From Dichotomocladium elegans (Eukaryota; Mucoromycota; Mucoromycetes; Mucorales; Lichtheimiaceae), in NCBI GenBank assembly GCA_025716815.1, contig JAIXMN010000002.1, positions 1,984,001 through 2,048,000 on the forward strand: a stretch of DNA of 64,000 nucleotides. The letters are read 5' to 3'. The notes below the pieces were generated by a model. That model was not told where the DNA came from. It did not search any database and saw nothing but the letters and a program-made list of their open reading frames with translations. Shown in pieces: positions 35,094 to 45,737 of this stretch. Position 1 is the stretch's first letter, and each line of letters opens with the position of its first letter. The position numbers were made by a program, and so were the translations under genes.

Positions 35094-37044
35094 ATGGCCA
35101 CCAACGAGGATCAGCATAATTGGAAATTTGCTCAGTGCTTTGGTGACAAAGGAGATTCCGAGGATATCACTGATGGTAAACGTATTTCCGAGATTTGCAC
35201 ACTACTGTTTTCCACCTCGTTCACGTTCTTCGTTGTTCGAGCAGAGGATCATCGCTTTTTTGCTTACATCCGCTCTCTTCATCTTGTTCTTTAGCCGATA
35301 TAATTTCGACTGTTGAATTTGATCAGACCGGCAATTATTTGGCGACGGGAGACAAAGGCGGACGTGTTGTTCTGTTTGAGCGCAATGACAGTGTAATGAG
35401 GGTTGAAGATATGATTACATGGCTGCCGCACAGGAAGCGCATAGAGTTGTGTGCATTTGTATGTATTTCCCATTCTAAATTGAGCAAGGACGTTTTTATC
35501 TTTAGAAAAAAGGAGTCGAATACCGATTCTACACAGAATTCCAATCACATGAGGCAGAGTTTGACTACCTAAAGAGCTTGGAGATTGAAGAAAAGATCAA
35601 CAAAATTAAGTGGTGCAAGCGACAGAATGCAGCTCACTTTTTGCTGTCTGCAAACGGTGGGTGATAATGGGAAATGGACAGAAAGTAAGGGTGGATTTCA
35701 GCTGATGGATCCGTACCATTGTACGTACATCCCATTCTGGCCTCTTTTTAGACAAGACAATCAAACTTTGGAAAGTTTTTGAAAAGTCGCTCAAGATGGT
35801 TGCAGAAAACAATCTCGGTGACGGTCCTGTCCCACCATCTGCTGGTCTTCGCCTGCCAAAGATTGCCCATCATGATACAATTGTCGCCGCTGTCCCAAGA
35901 CGCGTTTATGCCAATGGTAAGAAAGACAGACGGAAGCACTATATTGACTGCTTCCACGATGGTAACTATCTGCGCGTATCGATTAGCCCATACCTATCAC
36001 ATCAATTCGGTCTCGGTCAACTCAGACAGCGAGACCTATATATCCGCTGATGATCTGCGCATCAACCTTTGGAATCTTGATATCTCAGATCAAAGCTTCA
36101 GTGAGTTTATAGATATTACCATTTTGTGCCTCATTCTCACATGAGCTACCATCGATAGATATCGTGGACATTAAGCCTGCCAACATGGAGGAATTGACGG
36201 AAGTGATCACCGCCGCTGAATTTCATCCGAGCCACTGCAATCTTTTTATGTACAGTTCAAGCAAGGGAACGGTTAAGCTTTGCGATATGAGAGAGGCAGC
36301 CCTATGTGATCAATATGCAAAGGGTAACATAACAAATCAGCTACTTAATACCCGTATGATCCACCTTCCGTCAACTGAGATCGTTGGATGAAATTAGTGC
36401 TGGAATCGCAGGAAGATCCGTCCAACAGATCATTTTTCTCAGAAATCATTCAGTCCATATCTGACATCAAGTTCAGCTATGATGGACGGTACATTCTCTC
36501 ACGAGACTATTTGACACTCAAGATCTGGGATATCAACATGGATAAACAACCTGTGCAAACCATCAATATCCACGATCAGCTCCGCACCCGGCTGTGTGAT
36601 CTTTATGAGAATGACTGTATCTTTGACAAGTTTGAGTGCTTTTTCAGTGGTGATGATAGGTTTGTATTGGGCTTTAAAAGGAAGAAAACCCTGATAGCAG
36701 TTGATAAACGCAATTTTTCTAGCCATGTGATGACCGGCTCCTACAACAACACTTTCCACCTCTACGATCGGGAAGGGAAAACGGACATCACATTGCAGGC
36801 GGATAAATCTGCATTCAAGGCCAAGCGCCTTGGCTCGGCGAAAAACAAGATGGCGTTATCACGCGGTCCAGGGAAAGTCACGGGGATGCTGCATGGTGAT
36901 AACGGTGACTTTAACAAGAAAATTCTACATGCGTCGTGGCATCCACGCGATAACATCATTGCCGTCGCTGCCACAAACAACCTTTTTATTTTCACGCAAG
37001 TACCAATGGTTAAACCGCGAAGAATTTTTAAACTAATAACTTGA
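35094..37044 (+). CDS. CDC55: PP2A regulatory B subunit (B55 / PR55 family)
   Basis: Eight exons: 35094-35175, 35295-35392, 35506-35656, 35752-35916, 35987-36100, 36159-36323, 36398-36659, 36723-37044; 452 aa. It forms the WD40 propeller that gives protein phosphatase 2A its substrate choice in mitotic exit, morphology and nutrient signalling. Seen: [20 protein letters not shown] (blade 1), the PR55 signature [81 protein letters not shown], and the terminal [19 protein letters not shown]. Intron 7 (36660-36722) is 63 nt, in frame and free of stops, so it could be retained. The extreme C-terminus after NNLFIFT may be shorter if a last intron exists. Confidence 0.95.
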
Positions 37045-39628
37045 AAATAGTGACAAGCAACAGTAAAGAGACTGCTGCCTCCACCTCCTCGCTTACTTCC
37101 TCTCACTGTCTCTCGGCTTCTCTGTCTCTTTCTTATCGCCTTTCGCTTGTTTCCTCCGTTATGTATCTTGTTTGCATATTCTCCCATGTATGACCATTTG
37201 GCTTTTTTATGACATGCTGAAATGAAATAAAACCTTGAAAATCCCTGGTGACGTTCAATATATACAGTACCTTATTCCAACATGGATTGAAACATTCTGG
37301 TCAGCAGATGACATTGACATACATCTTTCCATACATTTTTAACTTACACTCTTAACGGCCCCGAATAAGCCCTGGGTTGTCTCTGCAATAAAAGGCTGTT
37401 CAGGATCTCCTCTCTCTTCCATCACTCATGAGCTATCAAGAGAACAACTCAGTATTACACAAAAGAGAGGAATGTGGCATCTTTAGAGGTACCCTGAGCT
37501 TTATGAACGGGGACATCATCTCCTTGTAGCCTTACGGAAAGGAAGAGAATGGCACACATACTGCTCGCTTGCTTGCAAATTTGGGTTAACTCTGCCCTCT
37601 TCTCTTTCTTAGATGGCGGTTACATAAGTCTCAAGCTACTTTTAAAGATACTTGATGCCGAAATACTCCCAAGATTGTAATCGATCCATGGTTCCTTTTC
37701 TGGGACCAAGACGCGCTGCGTTTCCTAGCTAATATAGGATCCAGGTTCGTTAAGAGAAACATAGTTAGCATCATTCTGGTCTACCTGTTGAAATCAAAGA
37801 TTTCTTTAATGGTATGTTGCATAAAACCGATGGACTGTTGTTCTCGGATAATTTATGCTCTTTACGCCTCTTAAAAATGAAATGCAAAACTTTCAGACTT
37901 ACCACTGAATCCATGGGTAGGAAGCATAACTACAATTACATCATACAAAGTCATACCTAGCTATACTCCTACACGTCTTAGTAGCTATTCTTTGATACCT
38001 TTTCTTTGGAAAAGTACGCTAATACCAATGTGCATAATAAATACATTGCACTAGCGCTAAAAAAGTACCATTTGTTGCGTACCACTCTAATGCCCAGTGT
38101 TATTTCCACTTTTCCATGTTGCTTTTTGGTTCTAATTGCTACCTTTTCGTTGCTTTCCCCAGCCTTGTCATTTCCTTCTACAATGTTGTAAAATTAACAA
38201 ACTTTAACGCTTTTTACTCGTAATTGTCCTAGAGAGTGTTGATAAGTTGTCTACCTTAGATAATACACTGAAAGGAAAAAGGTATTATAAAATCCCAAAA
38301 TTTGCTACGGTAAGAGGCACGTATCGAAAACCGCGAAACAAGGAAGGAACACTTCAATTTGTGATTTTACGGTACCATGGAGTAACCAAAGGGGTGACCC
38401 AGCGTAAGTGTAAAGAACATTTGATAGCCGCAGGGTCTGTGTTAATATATTCCTACAGGTAAAAGATCTCGCACCATGGATACCAACTCGTTAGCACCCA
38501 AAGAAATATTAATCCTTCCACATGCGCTTTAACTTACACCGACGTTTGTGGGGTTAGCCAGATGTGTGTTGGCGATAACCAGCATGGAAAGACGGAGGAG
38601 GAGAGAGCCATGGCAGATGCAGGGGACCGGAGGCGTCATTGCTGGCAATTCGGCCAGTGCGGCAAATAAACCCCGGAGAGACGAGGTGAAGCACGAGGTG
38701 CACGGTGCACGCGAGAAATAATGGCAGAACTGCCGGGAGGAAGCAGCAACGCAAGAAAAAATAGGGCCATGCCGCAAGGCAGCCAAATTGCGGGATCGGA
38801 TATCCTTGCACACCTTTCCATGACCTTGGGTACGGATAGATTGGTCAATCAGCAATGACTGTCAGGCACAAAATAGAGTCAAGTCAATATCGTAAAGGTT
38901 CATACTGGATATGATCATGGAAGCGAAGCAAAGGGTGGATTCGATGAGGAAGCGATCATCTTGCGGAGAACCTCTATTATTTATAGCAAATCAGGGCGGG
39001 ACAGAGCGCTGGGTGACAATGCATGACTTTCTTTACGATTGACAATGCCCGTAACAAGTACCGTGTTGTATCATATGATATCCTCCTTTAGAAAAGTTAC
39101 ATCTACGAAGCTCACCGCTACTAGTGGAGAGAGTCAATGCTGAGCCCTATGGGCTGTGTACTATATCTCTGCTACATCACAGTTGTTATCGTTATGTCCG
39201 GCATATGCAATGTCTTTATGGTCTTTTCAGTTCTTTGTACTGTCACCCATAATAGAGCCTGATTAAACATGCGTGTAATTATGCTCATATTATCAATTAC
39301 ATACACACCACAAAGACACACGCAGCCCTCCTGTACAAATCAGATAAATATCCATCCACGCGTTATACTGTAGTTATAAAGTCGATTTCTTCGTTTTATT
39401 CGAGATCCGACCTAAAACTGCATGGTTGCATACAAAGTTTTCCAGTTCTGAAGTCGCAGGATCACAAGAATAGAAGTCGCGTTTTGTCCAGAAATCTTTA
39501 CGCGTGATGACAAAGCAAATGTCGCATGCACGGCGAAAGATATCTCACAAAAAAGTTTCTATCTCTATAAAAATTAGTCAGAATTTTGCCCTTTGAATCC
39601 TATTCTTTATTCCCATTTACATTCTGAA
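37045..39628. other. 2.6-kb gene-free region at the start of the repeat-rich island
   Basis: AT-rich DNA after the B55 gene. Only short frames. A minus-strand stretch at about 38640-38821 encodes two hydrophobic helices in shifted frames and loosely resembles a PMP3-type proteolipid, but the evidence is too thin for a call. Otherwise nothing recognised. Confidence 0.4.
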
Positions 39629-40737
39629 ATGAGAAATCTATTTTTTTACGAAGACGGTCAAGGTCATATCGTTGATGAGCGTGGCTGTCCTGAAACTATG
39701 GACTATGTCGTTGATGGAGAAATGTACTCTCTGCAATCCGTTTGTTCTCACACTGAATATCTGCGCACCATATCTTGCAGAGATAACTCTGATATTACTA
39801 TGTACCGCGCACATTCCCAAGCGAAAGGACACAGACATTTGGATGAAAGAAGCGGCGATCAAGCGCAATTACACAACGTACACTGACCAAGACAAGGTCA
39901 GCTTTTTCAAACTGATGTTTGAGAAGGTTTTGAGTGCATCAGCTGCTGCAAAGCAGCTACGAACCCATGTTCTTTCAACCCAGCGAGGGGTCGTTCGCGT
40001 ATTCTCAATGAGGAGAATAAGAGTTATATTTTAGAATGCATTGATAAAAATCCATTCATTGTTCTAGAGCAGCTGATGGAGCAACAGCTTCAAAGATTTG
40101 AGGGTCTCAAAGTATCTAAAACGAACGCTCCATCGATTTATGGGAATCGAATGCAACTTGTCATTGGGAATGGCTCGGTTTCAGCCTGTAGACAGGAGTA
40201 GTGCTGCGAAGATCCAAGAGCGCCTTGACCGGGTGCCCAGATGGGACAGGACCGACATCGACTTTAGAAAAACTGCGTTTTCCTTGACGAGACTGGATTC
40301 CATATTAATATGAAATGCAGCATTGCATGGTCCATGAAAGGGACCCCTGCAGTGATCACAATCCCAAAGACAAGAGCAAAGACAACCACAATCTTGGGAG
40401 CAATCTCAGCATCAGGGATCATTAAATATTGCTAGACTCCCGCAGCCACCAATCAAGAAAAGAAAGAGGGCTGGTCAACCTGAAGTTATGATCAAAGGAA
40501 CTGTAACTGGACATTATCTCAACACCCTTAAGGCTATGATGGACGAGATGGATAAATATGAACATATGAGGGGCCATTATTTGGTAATGGATAATGCACC
40601 TATCCATAAGCGCTGAGGATGTCGCTAAATACATCGAGTGTCGAGGATATTGATGTGCTTATCTTCCACCATACTCGCCTGAACTCAATCCGATTGAGCA
40701 ATTTGGTCAGTTGTCAAGAGCAAAGTAAAAGGCAATA
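39629..40737 (+). mobile_element. DDE_3 (IS630/Tc1-mariner type) transposase pseudogene, copy B
   Basis: Most complete of four related remnants, but broken by several frameshifts and stops. In order: a leader region FFYEDGQGHIVDERG; a helix-turn-helix part (KRNYTTYTDQDKVSFF, SASAAAKQLRTH); a middle part LEQLMEQ...LQRFEGL spread over frames; then the catalytic core with a first-Asp-type strand (FLDETGFHINMKCSIAWS, spread over frames), a second-Asp strand LVMDNAPIH, and the last acidic motif SPELNPIEQFGQLS, where one base is missing. A GTVTGHYLN segment precedes the second Asp. The order is that of fungal Tc1/mariner-like DDE_3 enzymes. No intact protein could come from this copy. Terminal repeats were not found. 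Confidence 0.8.
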
Positions 40738-41150
40738 GGTTACCATATCATACCGACTTGTTCCCGTCTGCAATCTCCTACTATTCGGGACCCTCTGTCG
40801 ATAATGATATCAGCCTTACTCAAACGCCTCGAGGAGAGAATATGAGCTTTGGGTGGGACCGTGACTTGGCTGCACGCGCGCAGGTCTCCGCCATGGCTTC
40901 GTCGAGGTGCTTTCGTTCGTCTGCCTCCTCCGTTGCATCCCCCAATGCTTCTGCCTCTGGTGTTGTCTTTGGTCCGTCGTCGTCCCTCTCGTTCCTTCTT
41001 CCAACCTTTCCGCCGTCGCATCCGCCGTCGATGCCAACAGCTTCGGCTCCTTCCTTCCCTCCCTTTTCCGCTATTGTTACCGCAATGGCACACCTAGCTA
41101 CCTTCGGGGTAAGTTGAAGAGTAAGAAGGGGGGTGATATTTCTGTTGACT
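40738..41150. other. GC-rich patch open in several frames on both strands
   Basis: About 400 bp with base composition unlike its AT-rich surroundings, directly after transposase copy B. Frames of roughly 115-120 codons are open on the plus strand (40758-41117, Ser/Ala/Pro-rich) and on the minus strand (40820-41170, Glu/Gly/Ala-rich). Overlapping openness on both strands suggests composition rather than a gene. No family recognised. Confidence 0.4.
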
Positions 41151-42170
41151 AGCGGGTATGCATGCGACAAATTTTATGTTTTATGCGGCTGAAAATAAAG
41201 TATATCATATATGCTACCCGTCCAACCGACATTTGTTGAACTCAGCTGTCATAGCAGGGATATAATCAGATCACATTGTTACTGGATGATTAGACACTAT
41301 ATATAATCATATCCTTTATCTTACTTCACACATGTACAGTAGCAGTAGTATCATCAATAAGTATCGATCAGTTATCATTCTAGTTCACAGTTTCTTCTTC
41401 TTTTTGGAAAGTACCTAAAACCTTCTTGCGAGGTTTTCCTATTCTGTCCTTATACCAAACCTGCTGTTTCTATCAACAACCCTATCCTTTTTTGTTACAG
41501 CCAGCGAGATTATTGTGACATTGAGAACGTTGAGAGAAAATAGAAGGATGTATAGCATATGGCTAAGGGTGGATATTACTAAGAGTGCTGATATATAGCT
41601 TTCAGAAGCTCCAGGCTATATTTTTTGCCCATTGATCAAAGTGTCACTCTCCATTCACACACATACACAATGATTCTTATGACAGTTCGTATGAATCAGT
41701 TATTGAAGAATCATATGAGCAAAAGCACAGGGGTCATTCTATGAATGCAACAAGAATAGCAGCAATTAACATATCGCTAATATACGCCAAAATAAGAACC
41801 TCCGAATCTATGCAAGGCACCCCCTACAAACAAATAAAATTTTTCAGCTCCACGTCTGTAGCTTGACCCATTTCCTAGCACTTCAACTCACCATAAGAGG
41901 TCTCAAAGATGCAATGGCAGCCATCAGTCATCTTTCCAAATCCCAAAATAATAAACAATCACCACAACATTTTTTTTTCCAATCCCCCATATTAGAACCA
42001 ACCACAATCGATAAGCGTAAATGGCTCAATCCGAGTAAAGGAAATAAATCAACTACCATAAATAGGTTTAACTGGGAGACGAGGACCAATGGCTTTTAAA
42101 TCGGGGTTAGGACTAGGAATACAATAACCGATGGCCGCTCATCATGATGGATTCTATTACAGGAGATATT
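41151..42170. other. AT-rich gene-free stretch
   Basis: About 1 kb without coding frames or recognised repeats, inside the transposon-rich island. Confidence 0.4.
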
Positions 42171-42746
42171 CTATTTGGGAATAAACATAGTGAGAGAAAA
42201 TACGCCTTTCTCATCAGCGGCATGACACTGCCCATCTTTGTATACATAATGGTGCTCTCCTAAGATTGATGACTGCGCAATAGGTGGATTTGCCAAGCTG
42301 CTTTGTGCGACGTCCTTTCCGTGCGTTTGAGATTTAAATCTATCATTCTGTGATGGCAATTTTTTTCAAGATCTTGTGACTTTTAAATCAAACCAAAACT
42401 ATATAAAGGGGACATTCTTGCAACTCGGAACAACTCATACTTACCTGAGTCGTGTGCTTGGTGATCAAATAGGCCAAGCACACAGGGTAGATAGAGACCA
42501 TTGCACTCCCGGTTTCTGACTGCTCTGCGAACATCCTTCGGGGTGTCTCGAGGCTTCAATTTTTGCTTTGGGGAGAAGGTTGGTTCGCTGACTAGCTCCC
42601 CGCTTACCAATCAAAAAAAAAGAAAATGAAATATTCGAGGAAAGGCGTCTTTCGTTTACTGTGTACTTGCCGATCCACATTCCTTCATCAGTAAATCGGA
42701 ATGTGTCGGAGCTACAAGATTTCAGGGGCGTGGGATTTGCTATCAA
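42171..42746 (-). pseudogene. Fragmented minus-strand gene remnant, possibly the leader region of a transposase-associated protein
   Basis: Three short coding-like pieces with plausible splice signals between them. The first (42746 downward) contains FRFTDEGMWIGKYTVNERR. The second contains LKPRDTPKDVRRAVRNREC and LYLPCVLGLFDHQAH, followed by a gtaagt. The last (42359-42171) contains HHYVYKDGQCHAADEKG. The last piece resembles the leader of transposase copy B (FFYEDGQGHIVDERG). The splice phase between pieces two and three does not fit, so the whole is probably decayed. Function unknown. Confidence 0.35.
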
Positions 42747-42873
42747 CCCAGCAGGAAGAGCAGCCCACTTCTGAATACGGATATCTGTTCAGTCGCTACT
42801 GCCTTCATGTACACTCTTTTCTTTTGCCTCTGTTAAGAATGTCTTCTCCATCTTGTACTCAGAATGACCTCGT

Positions 42874-44165
42874 TCATCGTTGAAGATGGCCTCATAAATC
42901 TGATCCACGAAAATGGGAAAGACTTTGTCATGTTAGAAAGCGATAGCCACCTGTTTCCAGTGGAGGCGATCACCGATTATGACGAATAGATGGATAGGAA
43001 GCCTCCCGAACAAATGATCATTGCAGAATCTGAATCAGATGGTGACGAAGTGGAGATTCCTGCAGCACCCACATGCAAAGCATTCTATCGCCGTTACAAC
43101 GACGATGAAAAAGAAAAGCTCTTCTTTTTAGTATACGAGAAGGGAATGTCAGTGCGATCCGCAGCTCTGCAGTTACAGATAAAGCCTCGCACAGCCCAAT
43201 ATTGGGTGCGGCAGGATCTGAAGAATCCAACGGATCAGATCATGAGGAATGTGGCCAGTGGCCTACCACGGGAACGACCACCGAAGCTAGTTGAAGAGCA
43301 CCAGGCGTTCCTGGTTGGTTTAATTGACGAAAAGCCTTCGCTTGTGTTGTGGGAGATCATGTCAAGTTTGACCGAGAAGTTTGCCGACCTTAGCATCCAG
43401 AAAACCGCCTTGTACAATTTTATGACAGAAAAGTGCAGAATAAGTCTAAAGCGAGCTCATTTTCAAGCAGCCGAAAGAAATAACCCCTGAAAAAATCGAA
43501 GCTCGATACGCTTGGGTGGCAGAGTGGCTTCAAACTGACATGTACTACTTGAGCAACTGTGTGTTTGTAGACGAAGCAGTGTTCCATATCAACATGAAGC
43601 ATTCGTATGCTTGGTCGAAAAAGGGTTCTCCGGCAGTTGTCAAAGTCCCGAAAACCAGAGGGTTGACATCAACCATTCTCGGTGCAATCTACCGACAAGG
43701 CAGTGAGTATAATGGACGTTTTAGACAAGCACGAAATGTTCAAGAACAACTAACTTATCATGGATAATGCCCCTATTCACCAAACGAGGACATCCGCAAG
43801 TGTTGAATTATCACTCGAGAGCGAAGATCACATGACCCTCTTAGTAGCTCGTGATACACCGCTTACCAATCTGCTATAGCGAGGCAGCTCATGGTACAAT
43901 AAAGAGCAACTTTATCCAGCCTCACTCACTTCCGCTCGTGATAAAACAGCAAGCATATAGAAAACTGTGGATATCGCTGCATACATCACCCATTCCTATT
44001 CTCCAGAGCTGAATCCAATTGAACAATTTTGGTCCATTTGTAGAAGCAAGGTCGATACAGAAAAGCTTGGCAGCTAGGATTCAAATGGCTTATAACCAGA
44101 TTCCTAATGGCAATCTCTGTGGATTTTTGTAAATATTCTACGGCGAAGTTTGATGATTGCTGAAG
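42874..44165 (+). mobile_element. DDE_3 transposase pseudogene, copy C
   Basis: Longest continuous piece is 42990-43490 (166 aa): HTH part YNDDEKEKLFFLVYEKGMSV with LQIKPRTAQYWVRQ, then RPPKLVEEHQAFLVG. It is preceded in frame by a leader (FIVEDGLINLIHENGKDF) that ends in a stop at 42987. A frame change near 43480 leads to the catalytic core: YLSNCVFVDEAVFHINMKHS (first Asp), KVPKTRGLTSTILGAI. About 60 residues seem missing before LDKHEMFKNN, a stop, then LIMDNAPIH (second Asp). About 150 bp of unrelated sequence interrupts before SPELNPIEQFWSICRSK. Clearly inactive, and diverged from copy B, so not a recent duplicate. Confidence 0.82.
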
Positions 44166-45245
44166 TGACAACGCAGATCAAGGGTTCGATGCACTATATT
44201 CGCCTATAAAATGTAGCCCCAGGACATAGTGAGGTTATAGAGGCAAAAATGCCTCATGCATAGGCGAGGCACACAAAGTGGTGGGGAGCTCATATTACCA
44301 TTTATTCAGTCCCAAAGAGATCCTGCTACTCGGCTGACCAACCCTCAGAGGTGCACCACCACCCATCTCGGCAATATCGCTATTCCCCGTAGGAGGCTTC
44401 CTGGTAATTGTGTTTTACAGCCTTTTACTCTGGGCAATTTTTATGCCAAAGATGTGCTGGTGCTGTAACAGTACAGACACTGTTGTGCAAGTGCTTATGA
44501 AGAACTTCTGATATATAGTGTGGAGGAAGCGCGAACGTGACAAGAAGAACGATGGTTATAATAATACAATGTGGGGATGCCCGACGTCACAGGCATCCTT
44601 GTTTATATAGTAAACAGTAGCGGGGTAATAACGGTGGTATACATATAGGATCGTCGTACAGAAAAAGTGAGTGTGGTACATAATATCGTCGCCGGAGATG
44701 CGGTCTAGGTCGTGATTGTTATCCTTGTAGTATCTTGGCCGTCGGTCGACAGTGACCCGTCACTGTAGCTACTGCTACAGGTGTCGTTGGTGTTTGTGGC
44801 ATGATAATAATGCTATCCAGATGTCGTGTCTGAATGAGCTGCCCTATAAACCTAATTCGAGGACAAGCAGTCCTATTGATTACATACACGGAAATCTGAA
44901 TAATCGTCGCACCCTGGTCTTGATTAAGTAGCGTAGAAAGCAATGTCCCCAAAATAATGTCGCTATCCAATAAAATCTATCCTTGAATGCCAGAACTTGT
45001 GCCAGCTACGTATACAGACCACCAAAATAATCCATCTTCGCACTTGAAACGATCAACGTTTGTGCGTCTCTCCTAGTGTCCAAGCATTCTTCGCGACCAC
45101 CACTGTCACCATGACGATAGACGACAATGTCAACAAGTCTGCGGCTAAAATAAAGATGGAAGAACTTTTATAAAACTTAGTTGTAAATATAAATGGAATG
45201 GACGGCAAAACAAAAATTCAAACATCTAGCTCCTGAAATACTTCC
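44166..45245. other. Gene-free stretch in the island
   Basis: About 1.1 kb. A minus-strand frame at 44719-44970 (83 aa) is not recognisable. No repeat partner found inside the window. Confidence 0.35.
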
Positions 45246-45249
45246 TGCC

Positions 45250-45635
45250 CGTGACAGAACCAGAGGGTACTGCCACAGAATGTAGCTTCGCGACCGTGGT
45301 AATGCACAACGCTGAGCGTATAGCGCAACCGTAGGTCGATCTGACGAATCTATGGCCACTGCCAACGATTGACATAGGAGCCTTCGCAGGTGATGGAGTA
45401 AAAAAAAAAGAAAAGAAAGAGGAAAGGAATCTAGCCCAATTCAACTTCACTTTCAAAATTGAAAGTTTCTGTTTGGGCAGGTCCACCTGTCCATGACAGA
45501 ACCAGAGTATACCACCATGGAGTGCAGATACGTGATCGTGGTAATGCACAACGCTGAGCGTATAGCGCAACCGTGGGTTGATCTGACGAATCTACGGCCA
45601 CTGCCAACGATTGACATAGAAGCCTTTTCAGATGG
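45250..45635. repeat. Direct tandem duplication, two diverged units of about 140 bp
   Basis: Unit 1 at about 45252-45392 and unit 2 at about 45494-45632 share long identical runs, for example gtaatgcacaacgctgagcg and ccactgccaacgattgacat, with scattered substitutions; they are offset by about 242 bp. Both units are open on the plus strand (MHNAERIAQP, PLPTIDI; unit 1 has a stop where unit 2 has Trp) and on the minus strand (SSDQPTVALYAQRCALPRSR and its near copy). The coding strand, if any, is undecided. Confidence 0.8.
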
Positions 45636-45737
45636 AGCAAAGAGAAAAAAGAAAAAGGGAGCTACTGCAGCTATTTAAATACCGATTACCGAACCCCATT
45701 CCACGTGATGGTTGCTTAGGCGTGATCCATATCATCC

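Noticed and set aside
38621..38821. Possible PMP3-type proteolipid on the minus strand (two hydrophobic helices, GMALFFLALLLPP then LPLFLACTVHLVLHLV)
   Set aside because: The helices lie in different frames and need a one-base correction; the length and C-terminus do not match well enough to call even a pseudogene.
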